From the NCBI RefSeq assembly GCF_020687765.1, contig NZ_JAJEWJ010000001.1, forward strand, positions 951,253-1,015,252: a stretch of 64,000 nt of DNA. Reading direction: 5' to 3'. Shown here piece by piece: positions 9,790 through 17,806 of the stretch; within the stretch, counting starts at the first letter, position 1, and every line of letters begins with the position of its first letter. A program made the translations under genes and the position numbers. The stretch is from Sphingobacterium sp. FBM7-1 (GTDB lineage: Bacteria > Bacteroidota > Bacteroidia > Sphingobacteriales > Sphingobacteriaceae). The notes under the pieces were generated by a model. It saw nothing but the letters and a program-made list of their open reading frames with translations, ran no database searches and was not told the origin of the DNA.

Positions 9790-10656
9790 TCAATGCACAT
9801 TACTTTTATAACGTCCGTGATATTCTTTCGGCGAAAAACCGGTAACTGTCCGAAATACGCGATTGAAATTGGTAATGCTATTAAAACCCGAATTATACGC
9901 CACCAATCCGATACTTTCATACCGCTCCGAAGTAATCAGTCGGCAAGCTTCTTGAATACGAAGTTCATTGATATAACTTACAAAAGTCAGCCCCGTATGT
10001 TTTTTAAAATATCGGCAGAAAGCCTGTGGTGTGAGGCTAGCATGGCTAGCCGCCTCTTCTAAGGTTATGTTTCGTTTAAAATTACTTTTTACGTAACGAC
10101 ATATCTCGTGGATACGCAACATACCATCGTCCTTATCCTGCAAACCCGATGCAGAAAGCGGCTTAAGCTCATCAGATACCGCACTCAGTTCCTTGAGCAA
10201 GAATAAAAAACTGATTAAACGTTCTAACATACTGGACTTCTTCATTAACATAATCCGTCGTTTCACCCGCCCTTTATAGCCTTCCGGCACCTTAAAGCCA
10301 TTTGAATTCCGTTGCACAAATTCGATTAATCCCTCCAACTCGGGCATATGAGACAAATGCGAGAGCATTCCTTTTATATGGAAGAAAACAGACACACACT
10401 CGACCCCGTGTGGCGCCAGCATGTCCGTATCGCTTTTAAATACATGCGGTTGGTTGGAGCCCAATAAAAATATATCGTTTTCTTGAAAGGGATGAAAACT
10501 ATCCGCGACAAATAGTGTTCCTGTCCCTCGTACAATCCACATAAATTGATACTCTTCATGCTTATGAAAATAGGGGTAAAACTCCTGAAGCTTATCTTCT
10601 TGAACATGCAAAGATTTATCCTTGGGGAATGGCACATTAAACTGAATCATTCTCAT
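9790..10656 (-). CDS. AraC-family transcriptional regulator of the hydroxyproline operon
   Basis: A 288-residue regulator with an N-terminal cupin-like sensory domain (YPYFHKHEEYQFMWIVRGTG and QPHVFKSDTD) and a C-terminal double helix-turn-helix (about 185-285: LEEAASHASLTPQAFCRYFKKHTGL, then IGLVAYNSGFNSITNFNRVFR). It is codirectional with and 90 bp upstream of the hydroxyproline operon, and divergent from the large secreted protein at 10853, so it probably controls both. Two ATGs (10656 and two codons in) are possible starts. The ligand is probably hydroxyproline or a pathway intermediate; that is inference from position only. Confidence 0.87.
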   Translation of the reverse strand: MRMIQFNVPFPKDKSLHVQEDKLQEFYPYFHKHEEYQFMWIVRGTGTLFVADSFHPFQENDIFLLGSNQPHVFKSDTDMLAPHGVECVSVFFHIKGMLSHLSHMPELEGLIEFVQRNSNGFKVPEGYKGRVKRRIMLMKKSSMLERLISFLFLLKELSAVSDELKPLSASGLQDKDDGMLRIHEICRYVKSNFKRNITLEEAASHASLTPQAFCRYFKKHTGLTFVSYINELRIQEACRLITSERYESIGLVAYNSGFNSITNFNRVFRTVTGFSPKEYHGRYKSNVH

Positions 10657-10704
10657 GACAACATAGGTTTATCGTTCACTATTTAAACTATAACACCGGC
10701 GTAT

Positions 10705-10750
10705 AGTTACGAATGAAAGTTACGATATTAACCTAATATTAACAATATCG
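10705..10750. promoter_or_regulatory. Candidate AraC operator: paired direct repeats plus a palindrome
   Basis: In the 196-bp divergent intergenic region, AGTTACGA occurs at 10705 and 10718 (13 bp apart) and ATATTAAC at 10725 and 10736 (11 bp apart). CGATATT (10723-10729) is also inverted as AATATCG (10744-10750). AraC proteins typically bind direct repeats about one or two helical turns apart, so this is the best candidate operator for the regulator at 9790-10656. Confidence 0.4.
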
Positions 10751-10852
10751 CCTCGCATATTGGTGAAAATAAGGTCGGTTTTGGTTAAAATTGAATAACA
10801 TTATAATTTAAAACTGCATTACCTTTAAATTATCCACCTATCATTATTAGAT

Positions 10853-13603
10853 ATGCGCAAATCAAAAAAAAATCTAACAAAACAACTACGTATGTATCTT
10901 TTTAGATGGTCTGTATTATCCGTGCTCTTGCAAGCTTCTAGCGGATTACTTCATGCCCAACATGCGATTTGGGATAAAATCCAGCAACAACCGATGACAC
11001 TGGGTATAGATCAAGGCAGTAGTACGTTCACGGTATCTCCATTCAAGTTGGATATATTACAAACGTCACAAACCCTATCCTCCCTAAAATTAAACGACGA
11101 CCCACATTTCGATTACACGCCGGATGAACTCTTGAGCAAACGCGATCGCGACGGCTTCTTCCACCTCGGCGACATCAATTTGTCGATCCGGCAGGTAGGC
11201 ACATCCGAATGGGCGCATTTTTCTTCTGCCGAACAACGTCGGCCGGTGAATTCACTCCCCACAAACCAAAATACATTGGCCGCCGCAGACATAACCGCCA
11301 CGTTGGGCAACATACCATTAACCGTACATCGTTTCTGGGAGAACGTCCATGGCGATCTTAGTTTACGTTTCGTCATCAAAAACAACACCGATCAAGCTGT
11401 GGAAATCGGAAGTCTGGGCATTCCCATGATATTCAATAATAATCTGGATGGGAAAAGCTTAGATAGCGCCCACGCTGATAATGTTTTTTTTGACCCTTAT
11501 ATCGGTATGGAGGCCGGTTATTTACAGGTAAACAGATTGCATGGAAATGGCCCGAGCTTATTGGTCTTGCCGCAAGAAAACGCAGCGTTTGAGGCCTACA
11601 ATCCCCTAAACAGCGACCCTACTCCACGTAGCATCACCTTTGAAGGCTTTCATGAGTGGATGATCCATAGCAAAGCACACGCGGAAACGGAATGGAAAGA
11701 CGCCGAACAATGGAACGAGCCCACATCTACGGTATTAGAAGCAGGAGCATCCAAAAGCTTTTCGCTGCGTTTTGTTTTAGCTCCCAGTATTAAACAAATC
11801 GAAGAGGAACTCATTCGTCAGCAGCGCCCGGTGGCTATAGGAGCACCCGGTTACGTGCTTCCTCAAAATAGCCCGGCAAAGCTCTTTTTAAAATACCCGA
11901 AAAAGGTTGAGAAAATAGAAGTTCATCCTAGGGAGGCGTTGTCATTCCAACAGCTCACTCCTACGCCAAACCAATGGGCGAGCTATATGGTCACCGGTCA
12001 CACCTGGGGCAGAGCACGTGTCACCGTAACCTATGCCGATGGATTAACACAGACCATACAATACAAAGTGATCAAGCCGGAGCAAGAAGTGGTACGCGAC
12101 CTTGGGCATTTCCTAACCACCAAACAATGGTACGAAAACCCCAATGACCCTTTCAAACGTTCGCCGTCCATTATCACCTACGACTACGAAACACAATCGC
12201 CGGTCACGCAGGAACAGCGCGCATGGTACGCGGGACTGAGCGACGAAGCCGGTGCGGCCAGTTGGCTCGCCGCAATGATGAAACAAATACTACTGCCTAA
12301 TGCCGAAGAAATCCATAAACTAAAACGATTTGCAAACGAAACCCTTTACGGGCGTATACAACACGCCGAAGGAAAAGATAAATATGGCGTGGTAAAAAGT
12401 TTGTTTTATTATGAGCCGGATTCCATGCCAGCAGGCACATACAGCGATACGATCAATTGGAACGCTTGGTCCGCATGGCCTAAAAAAGAAGCAGACAACC
12501 TCGGACGATCCTACAACTACCCGCACGTTGCTGCAGCACATTGGGTGTTGTACCGTTTGGCACGAAATTACAACGGGCTCGTGTCGGATGAGTCTTGGCA
12601 AACCTACTTGGACCGCGCTTACCAAACCGCGCTTGCTATGGTAGAAAAAGCCCCCCATTATGCCCAATTCGGACAAATGGAAGGCAGCATATTCTTGATT
12701 ATCTTAACCGAACTCCAAAAAGAAGGCTTGCACACCTCGGCTGCCAAACTCGAAGCCGTCATGAAAAACCGAGCGTTGCACTGGAAAAGCCTAAACTATC
12801 CATTTGGCAGTGAAATGCCCTGGGACTCCACCGGTCAAGAAGAAGTGTACTTATGGTCGCAATACTTTGGGTTTGATGCAAAAGCCCAAACCACCCTTCG
12901 CGCCATTTTGGCCTATATGCCTACCGTTCCGCATTGGGGGTATAATGGCAGCGCCAGACGCTATTGGGACTTTGTTTATGGGGGTAAATTATCCCGAATC
13001 GAACGACAGCTCCACCATTATGGCTCAGCCTTAAATGCTATTCCCGTTTTGACTGCATATCGAAGCGATCCAGATGATTTTTATTTACTGCGTATTGGAC
13101 ACGCCGGAACAATGGGCGCTTTAGCCAATGTTACAGAAGATGGATTCGGTCCGGCAGCGTTTCACTCCTACCCTTCGACATTAGCAAATGACGGTATAAC
13201 AGGCGATTACGGCTGTGGCTTCTACGGTTATGCCGTGAATTCGGGCACCTATATCCACCGTCATCCCGAATTTGGCTGGCTCGCCTTTAGTGGAAATCTC
13301 ACGGAAAACGATAATAGGATTCGGGTAGAACTGACCACTGCATCCAAAGCTCGTGTATTTTTAGCGGAAGAGAAACTTTGGATAACCACAGATGCCGGCC
13401 AAATTTCGTCTTTGTTATATAACCCCAGTACGAAAGTAGTTGAACTTACCTTGCGCAACCAAGATGTTGATATTAACCCCTACGTACTACTGAATATTGA
13501 GGGGGAAAACCACTACATCGCGGAGGCTATCCAACAAGATGAACAAGGTCGATACCCGATTCCGAACACGACCGGTAAGATAAAGTTAGTACCAAAAAAA
13601 TAA
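10853..13603 (+). CDS. Large secreted glycosidase-like protein (DUF5695-type)
   Basis: A 916-residue exported protein with a basic N-terminus and signal peptide ending near LLHAQ (about residue 36). The N-terminal half looks like a beta-sandwich (residues 45-400), and the C-terminal half (about 420-800) is rich in W, Y and G with helical stretches, resembling an (alpha/alpha) toroid as in six-hairpin glycosidases. I believe it belongs to DUF5695, a family of secreted proteins without established function, but cannot confirm this by search. It is divergent from the AraC regulator of hydroxyproline catabolism. That context suggests a polymer substrate carrying hydroxyproline, such as glycosylated collagen or plant hydroxyproline-rich glycoprotein. 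The function is unproven. Confidence 0.75.
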   Translation: MRKSKKNLTKQLRMYLFRWSVLSVLLQASSGLLHAQHAIWDKIQQQPMTLGIDQGSSTFTVSPFKLDILQTSQTLSSLKLNDDPHFDYTPDELLSKRDRDGFFHLGDINLSIRQVGTSEWAHFSSAEQRRPVNSLPTNQNTLAAADITATLGNIPLTVHRFWENVHGDLSLRFVIKNNTDQAVEIGSLGIPMIFNNNLDGKSLDSAHADNVFFDPYIGMEAGYLQVNRLHGNGPSLLVLPQENAAFEAYNPLNSDPTPRSITFEGFHEWMIHSKAHAETEWKDAEQWNEPTSTVLEAGASKSFSLRFVLAPSIKQIEEELIRQQRPVAIGAPGYVLPQNSPAKLFLKYPKKVEKIEVHPREALSFQQLTPTPNQWASYMVTGHTWGRARVTVTYADGLTQTIQYKVIKPEQEVVRDLGHFLTTKQWYENPNDPFKRSPSIITYDYETQSPVTQEQRAWYAGLSDEAGAASWLAAMMKQILLPNAEEIHKLKRFANETLYGRIQHAEGKDKYGVVKSLFYYEPDSMPAGTYSDTINWNAWSAWPKKEADNLGRSYNYPHVAAAHWVLYRLARNYNGLVSDESWQTYLDRAYQTALAMVEKAPHYAQFGQMEGSIFLIILTELQKEGLHTSAAKLEAVMKNRALHWKSLNYPFGSEMPWDSTGQEEVYLWSQYFGFDAKAQTTLRAILAYMPTVPHWGYNGSARRYWDFVYGGKLSRIERQLHHYGSALNAIPVLTAYRSDPDDFYLLRIGHAGTMGALANVTEDGFGPAAFHSYPSTLANDGITGDYGCGFYGYAVNSGTYIHRHPEFGWLAFSGNLTENDNRIRVELTTASKARVFLAEEKLWITTDAGQISSLLYNPSTKVVELTLRNQDVDINPYVLLNIEGENHYIAEAIQQDEQGRYPIPNTTGKIKLVPKK

Positions 13604-13620
13604 GGACGTACGTCGTTTTC

Positions 13621-13724
13621 TTCGACTGTTCTTCGACACTTGTTCGACAGCTGTTCGACAGTTCTTCGACTCCGCTTCGGGTTTCTTCGGCTGCTAGTCG
13701 AAGAACACCCGAAGTGCTGCCGAA
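13621..13724. repeat. 11-bp-period TTCGAC repeat block with reversed half
   Basis: TTCGAC starts at 13621, 13632, 13643, 13654 and 13665, exactly 11 bp apart. It is followed by TTCGGG at 13676 and TTCGGC at 13686. The reverse complements then occur at the same spacing: GTCGAA 13697, CCCGAA 13708, GCCGAA 13719. The bases between the hexamers vary. It lies just after the stop of the secreted protein gene and may form hairpins in RNA, but there is no T-run like a standard terminator. Confidence 0.8.
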
Positions 13725-14030
13725 GAAAAGCTCTGCCTGTTTCGAACTTATCCGCTATTTTTCCCCTACAATTCCCAAATACCAGCCGTTCGCTGGTCTA
13801 AAAACCCTCCATTTCAGCTGAATTTTCAGGGTCCGTTAGCATCCTTACCATCGTGCTGTGCTGGGACGCTGCGTGTCTTTTTTGGTCGGTGATGATACTG
13901 CCGTCTATCAAGTTGTCTCAATTTGTTCCATTATTCTTTTCGCATGCTGCGGAGCTATAGTTTAGCTTCCGATATCAGAAAAACGTCGTACCTGTCCGCA
14001 ATGGTTTAACAAATTAAATAATCAGAAAAA
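13725..14030. other. Intergenic stretch without a recognisable gene
   Basis: I see no supported coding sequence here. It follows the TTCGAC block and leads into a DUF6266 remnant. The last 20 bases before the remnant ATG (AAATTAAATAATCAG) are A-rich, as in many Bacteroidota leaders, so this may be the old 5' region of that gene. Confidence 0.5.
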
Positions 14031-14177
14031 ATGGCAAAATTTTTAAAAGGCATCTACGGAGCCTATACCGAAAAAGTTGGTAATGTAATCGGCAGTAGCT
14101 GGCCTAACGTGGACGACGTGAAAAGTTTACCGAAGCAGCGTTCGACGAAAAATAACATTTTTTTTGTTGCTTTTTAA
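14031..14177 (+). pseudogene. DUF6266 N-terminal remnant (48 codons)
   Basis: ATG at 14031 opens a 48-codon frame beginning MAKFLKGIYGAYTEKVGNVI and continuing GSSWPNVDDVKSLPK. This is the characteristic start of DUF6266 proteins (typically around 200 residues, MAK-lysine-G-x-x-G-x-x-x-x-K-V-G-x-V-x-G). The frame then leaves homology and stops at 14177 after QRSTKNNIFFVAF. The gene is truncated to its first quarter, presumably by deletion or replacement of downstream DNA. The bases 14178-14274 contain a short open tail but nothing recognisable. Confidence 0.7.
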
Positions 14178-14274
14178 TCGATCAATCAAAAAATAATATT
14201 GGAATTGCCACGGATAAGACAATTGTCTATGGTAAGTCCAATTTTTTAAAAGAATTTACATAACTTCTGGTCTG

Positions 14275-14616
14275 TCATTTCCTTTCGACATAACGGTCAA
14301 TTGTAAAATAAAGCAGAATCGGATATAATATTCCCGCAATAATAATAGGCTCCCAGAAGCTCATAGGATTTGACTTTAACATATAACCCATATATCCCCC
14401 AGCCAAGAATGCGTAGCAAACGGTGTAGAAGACCGTAAAAACGAGACTCTTTACAAGCAGAGATAAAGGTTTTCGCTTCTCACTAAAATAATCTTTAATT
14501 AATTGAAAAGGAAGCAATATCAATAGCAGAAAGATGATGGGCAGAAAAGGATCGAACAGATAAAAATGGAAATGTAATAAATTATTTTCGTCATCAATGC
14601 CATCACTTATTTGTAA
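14275..14616 (-). pseudogene. 5'-truncated third copy of a small membrane protein, in frame behind the stop of copy 2
   Basis: This open frame of 113 codons encodes a paralog of the two genes at 14617-15078 and 15187-15615. It shares LLPFQLIKD, a KPLSLLVKSLVFT-like segment and the C-terminal YFTIDRYVERK. It lacks the first ~40 residues, including the first membrane helix, and has no ATG; the earliest usual start is a TTG at 14523. It begins directly after the TGA of copy 2 and in the same reading frame, so a deletion seems to have joined the two copies, separated now only by one stop codon. It is either a dead fragment or expressed from the TTG as an 82-residue product. Confidence 0.6.
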
Positions 14617-15078
14617 TCATAATTTTTCATTCGCTATTTTTTCGACGTAACGATCTATCAATAAATACAAGAGTGCCGAAATGGGAACGCCTATACCTAT
14701 CGCGGATCCTAAATATAACGCGTAATAATCGTATATCGGCCCCCTAACAAATAACATCACCTCCAAAAGGACAATCCCTGTAAAGACGAGCATTTTTTTC
14801 CACAATGTCAACGCTTGTCTATTCTTCCAGTAATAGCCATCCTTTATGATTTGAAACGGAAGCAACATAAATAATAAAGGGAATATGAAACTTATCATAA
14901 AATCTCTCCCATACACCTCATATAGGTATTCAGATAAAGAAGTAATATGAAAATCATAATATTTATAAACGCCGTAAAAAATTGCATCGTAAGTGCTTGG
15001 CCACCATCTAACTAAAAATAGAAATGGCAAAAGTAAACCAACTAGAATATTTCCAATAATCTTCCTTATCATAATCAT
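14617..15078 (-). CDS. Small multi-spanning membrane protein, tandem paralog (copy 2)
   Basis: A 153-residue protein of unknown function with about four membrane helices: residues 5-23, 60-75, 90-112 and 120-142. Family marks shared with its neighbours are MLLPFQIIKD near residue 75, an ALTLWKKMLVFTG segment and LLYLLIDRYVEK at the C-terminus. ATG at 15078 is chosen; an in-frame ATG follows two codons later. Nothing recognisable in function. Tandem arrays of small divergent membrane proteins are seen for immunity proteins and for simple lineage expansions; no toxin gene lies nearby in the window. Confidence 0.65.
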   Translation of the reverse strand: MIMIRKIIGNILVGLLLPFLFLVRWWPSTYDAIFYGVYKYYDFHITSLSEYLYEVYGRDFMISFIFPLLFMLLPFQIIKDGYYWKNRQALTLWKKMLVFTGIVLLEVMLFVRGPIYDYYALYLGSAIGIGVPISALLYLLIDRYVEKIANEKL

Positions 15079-15186
15079 TGCAATCAGAATTCAATTTACT
15101 AAGCGGTAGCTTTCCATCTAATAAGTTTATTTTGTTGTCAATCAATTCAACTGATCTAAAACATGCATAACTTCCGGTTTATTACT

Positions 15187-15615
15187 TTATTCAACGTGAC
15201 GATCGACCATAAAATAAAGTAGGATATTAGCGCACCCTCCTAAACCTAATGCAAAAACAGGATAAGCGAAATTATGCCACCAAGGAATCATCCATATATT
15301 TAAAAACATCCCACATAATAACAAATAAAACATAATTAGTGCACTAATAGTCATCCATTTCCCTACAAACGAAAAAGGCTTATGATTATCGTTCATATTA
15401 TCCTTGATTGATTGAAAGGGCAATAGGATGAATAAGGTAAATAGCGCCGATGGCAACATATAACCATAAACATAAAAAAAACGCCCTATGTTTTCGTATA
15501 GCGTGTAAGTATTGGGGTATCCTCTAGAAATTTCACCTCTATAATATTGGATAAAGAATAGGACTGGCAGAATTACAAATGCCAAGAAGCAATTAACAAC
15601 AATTTTTCTTTTCAT
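15187..15615 (-). CDS. Small multi-spanning membrane protein, tandem paralog (copy 1)
   Basis: A 142-residue protein paralogous to the next two downstream. It has a basic start (MKRKIVVN), a first helix at about 6-23, then ILLPFQSIKDN near residue 67, KPFSFVGKWMTIS, two more helices, and a C-terminal LLYFMVDRHVE. It is separated from copy 2 by 108 bp of AT-rich DNA, which may carry its own start signals. Function unknown. A real gene is supported by the conserved motif layout despite strong sequence divergence among the copies. Confidence 0.65.
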   Translation of the reverse strand: MKRKIVVNCFLAFVILPVLFFIQYYRGEISRGYPNTYTLYENIGRFFYVYGYMLPSALFTLFILLPFQSIKDNMNDNHKPFSFVGKWMTISALIMFYLLLCGMFLNIWMIPWWHNFAYPVFALGLGGCANILLYFMVDRHVE

Positions 15616-16042
15616 AGTTAGTTCATTATAGCTTGAACATCAGCCGCACCTCGGCTATGGCTCCCGTGTTACCGCGTGGTTAAGGTATACCATTACGGGC
15701 GAAATAAAAAAAGAAATTTAAGCACTATGTTATCGTTCATATAAGAAATAAGTTATTTAAGAATTCACTAATCTAAGTCTATTCCAACGTATCTATAACG
15801 TTCAAAAAAGTACGCTTAACTAAGGCTAAGCTATACAAAATTACGTAGATACACATTGCCGGACGTTTAATTTTCCGACAAAATGTTTCATTTTTTTAAC
15901 AAAACACCACTCAATTAGGCGAAGAGCTGGGCGTTTAGCTGACACAAAATCCGTTTCTACCCGTAAAGTTGTACAACTTATATTTTACATCGGTTTAAAT
16001 TTGGTTTATTTTTTGCAGGATAGCCTAATAAAATTAAAAGCT
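15616..16042. other. Intergenic region between divergent membrane and L,D-transpeptidase-like genes
   Basis: About 430 bp without a supported gene. The left end (15630-15720) has a short minus-strand open tail reading GNTGAIAEVRLMFKL then stop, which resembles the C-terminal strand of an outer-membrane barrel and may be a degraded remnant. The right end, AT-rich, would carry the promoter of the lipoprotein gene at 16043. Confidence 0.4.
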
Positions 16043-16624
16043 ATGCGAAGTATACGTTACATTTTTCTATTTTCTATCCTATCCACTTTCTTCTCATGTA
16101 GGGAAAGAACACCTGCAACACAAAACGATACGGAATCCGATTCCGCCGAAATCAAATTGATGATCAGCATATCGCAACGGCAGCTCTTTGTAATAGAAGG
16201 CGATGACACGGTCAAGCGGTATGCGATAGCCGTCGGTAAACAGGGACATCCAACTCCACAGGGTGATTTCAAAATACATCAGATTGATTGGAATCCAGAC
16301 TGGACACCGCCGGACAGCGAATGGTCAAAAGATAAAACATACAAAAAACCCGGTGAAGCGGGAAATCCTATGGGACGGGCACGCATCATTTACCAGATGC
16401 CCTACACGATCCACGGCACCACTGATCTCGAATCGTTAGGTGAGGCAGAGTCGCACGGTTCAGTACGCATGGCCAATACGGAGGTAATCGAACTAGCTCG
16501 TTTTTTAATGGAACGAAGCGGCACAAACAAGCCCGAAGAATGGTTTGATCGTGTGTTAAGCGACTCTACGTCGATGGAATCGGTGGAATTAGCGCGGAGT
16601 ATACCACTGACGAATGTGGAATGA
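16043..16624 (+). CDS. YkuD (L,D-transpeptidase)-fold lipoprotein with Ser in place of catalytic Cys
   Basis: A 193-residue protein. The start is ATG 16043 (MRSIRYIFLF); a TTG 42 bases upstream would spoil the signal. The signal peptide ends in a lipobox-like STFFSC, so it is probably a lipoprotein. The YkuD domain spans about 38-175: QRQLFVIEGDDTV, VGKQGHPTPQGDF, IHGT with His124, then SHGSVRM at 137-143. In active L,D-transpeptidases this last motif is SHGCxRM with Cys as nucleophile; here codon 140 is TCA (Ser). The first His, second His, Gly and Arg are kept. It may be inactive, a binding protein, or use Ser. Family confident, activity doubtful. Confidence 0.85.
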   Translation: MRSIRYIFLFSILSTFFSCRERTPATQNDTESDSAEIKLMISISQRQLFVIEGDDTVKRYAIAVGKQGHPTPQGDFKIHQIDWNPDWTPPDSEWSKDKTYKKPGEAGNPMGRARIIYQMPYTIHGTTDLESLGEAESHGSVRMANTEVIELARFLMERSGTNKPEEWFDRVLSDSTSMESVELARSIPLTNVE

Positions 16625-16675
16625 ATAAGGGCAAAAACACCGCATTTATCGTACTGTAGAATTGCTGTAAGGGCC

Positions 16676-17674
16676 TTATACAACAATCGCTTGCTCATTA
16701 GCGGGTTTACGTCCTTGGAGCAATTCTACAATATTGCTTAGCGTAGTGGAAGCAATCTGCGTCAATGCCTCCTGCGTAAAGAAGGCTTGGTGTGCGGTAA
16801 TCAGTACGTTAGGAAAGCTCATCAGACGTTGCAAGGTATCGTCTTGGATAATCGTATCGCTAAGATCTCTAAAAAACACATGTTCCTCCTGCTCGTATAC
16901 ATCTAAGGCAAGCCCCCCTATTTTACCAGTTTTGAGCGCCTCTATCACAGCAGTAGTATCGATCAACGCCCCTCGACTGGTATTTAACAACACCACTCCA
17001 TCTTTCATGTGCTGTAGGGATGTATGGTTGATCATATGCCTGTTTTCGGGCGTTAAAGGACAATGAAGCGATATAATATCAGACGATTTATACAAGGTAT
17101 CTATGCTTACATACGACACGCCCATTTCCATCAGTTCTTTATCTTCGTAGAGATCAAAAGCAACTATTCTACATCCAAAACCGTTCACAACACGACAAAA
17201 GGCCTTCCCGATTTTTCCAGTTCCCACGATCCCAATAGTTTTACCGTGAAGGTTAAACCCTAAAAGACCGTTCAACGAAAAATTTTGTTCCCGCACGCGG
17301 TTATAGGCTTTATGCGTTTTGCGATTCAGCGTGAGCAGCATTGCCATAGCGTGTTCAGCAACCGCTTCTGGCGAATAAGCCGGGACCCGACAAACGGAAA
17401 TGCCAAATTCCCGTGCAGCATCTACATCCACGTTATTAAAACCAGCACAGCGCAAAGCCACTATCTTAATACCCCGCTCGGCCAAGACCTCCAGTACCTC
17501 ACGGTTTACCCGGTCATTCACAAAAACGCACACCGCATCTACGTCGTTTACAGCTTGTACAATATGAGGACCTAAAGGGGTGTCATAAAATTGATATTCG
17601 AAACGTTCATCTTGGTTTTCACGATTGAAAAACACGCGGTCATAAGGCTGGGTGGAAAAGAAAGCAATCTTCAT
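16676..17674 (-). CDS. ldhA: Fermentative D-lactate dehydrogenase (2-hydroxyacid dehydrogenase)
   Basis: A 332-residue NAD-dependent D-2-hydroxyacid dehydrogenase. The resemblance to E. coli LdhA is strong along the length: AVCVFVNDRVNREVLEVL, IVALRCAGFNNVD, VPAYSPEAVAEHA, then the nucleotide fold IGIVGTGKIGKAF. The active-site triad is recognisable as Arg in NTSRGALID, Glu in DVYEQEEH and His in ITAHQAF. It interconverts pyruvate and D-lactate in the cytoplasm. It is a single gene, convergent with the lipoprotein gene, with 132 bp of likely promoter upstream. Confidence 0.92.
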   Translation of the reverse strand: MKIAFFSTQPYDRVFFNRENQDERFEYQFYDTPLGPHIVQAVNDVDAVCVFVNDRVNREVLEVLAERGIKIVALRCAGFNNVDVDAAREFGISVCRVPAYSPEAVAEHAMAMLLTLNRKTHKAYNRVREQNFSLNGLLGFNLHGKTIGIVGTGKIGKAFCRVVNGFGCRIVAFDLYEDKELMEMGVSYVSIDTLYKSSDIISLHCPLTPENRHMINHTSLQHMKDGVVLLNTSRGALIDTTAVIEALKTGKIGGLALDVYEQEEHVFFRDLSDTIIQDDTLQRLMSFPNVLITAHQAFFTQEALTQIASTTLSNIVELLQGRKPANEQAIVV

Positions 17675-17806
17675 CTCAATATAGTGGGTTTTATATTCTG
17701 TATAGCCTTAAAATTAAGAGAAAAATAGCAATATAAAAATTAAGGCAAGATAATTGCTTCGCTAGTATCGATTTTTATTTAATGCATTCATAAATCAATA
17801 CACAAC

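Noticed and set aside
12320..12676. Antisense 118-codon frame in the DUF5695-type gene, and the 184-codon antisense frame in tig (45709-46263)
   Set aside because: Both are shadows of well-supported genes with normal codon use on the sense strand.
15630..15720. Minus-strand tail reading GAIAEVRLMFKL then stop, like the end of an outer-membrane barrel
   Set aside because: Only about 16 codons after an in-frame stop; too short to call a gene remnant with confidence.
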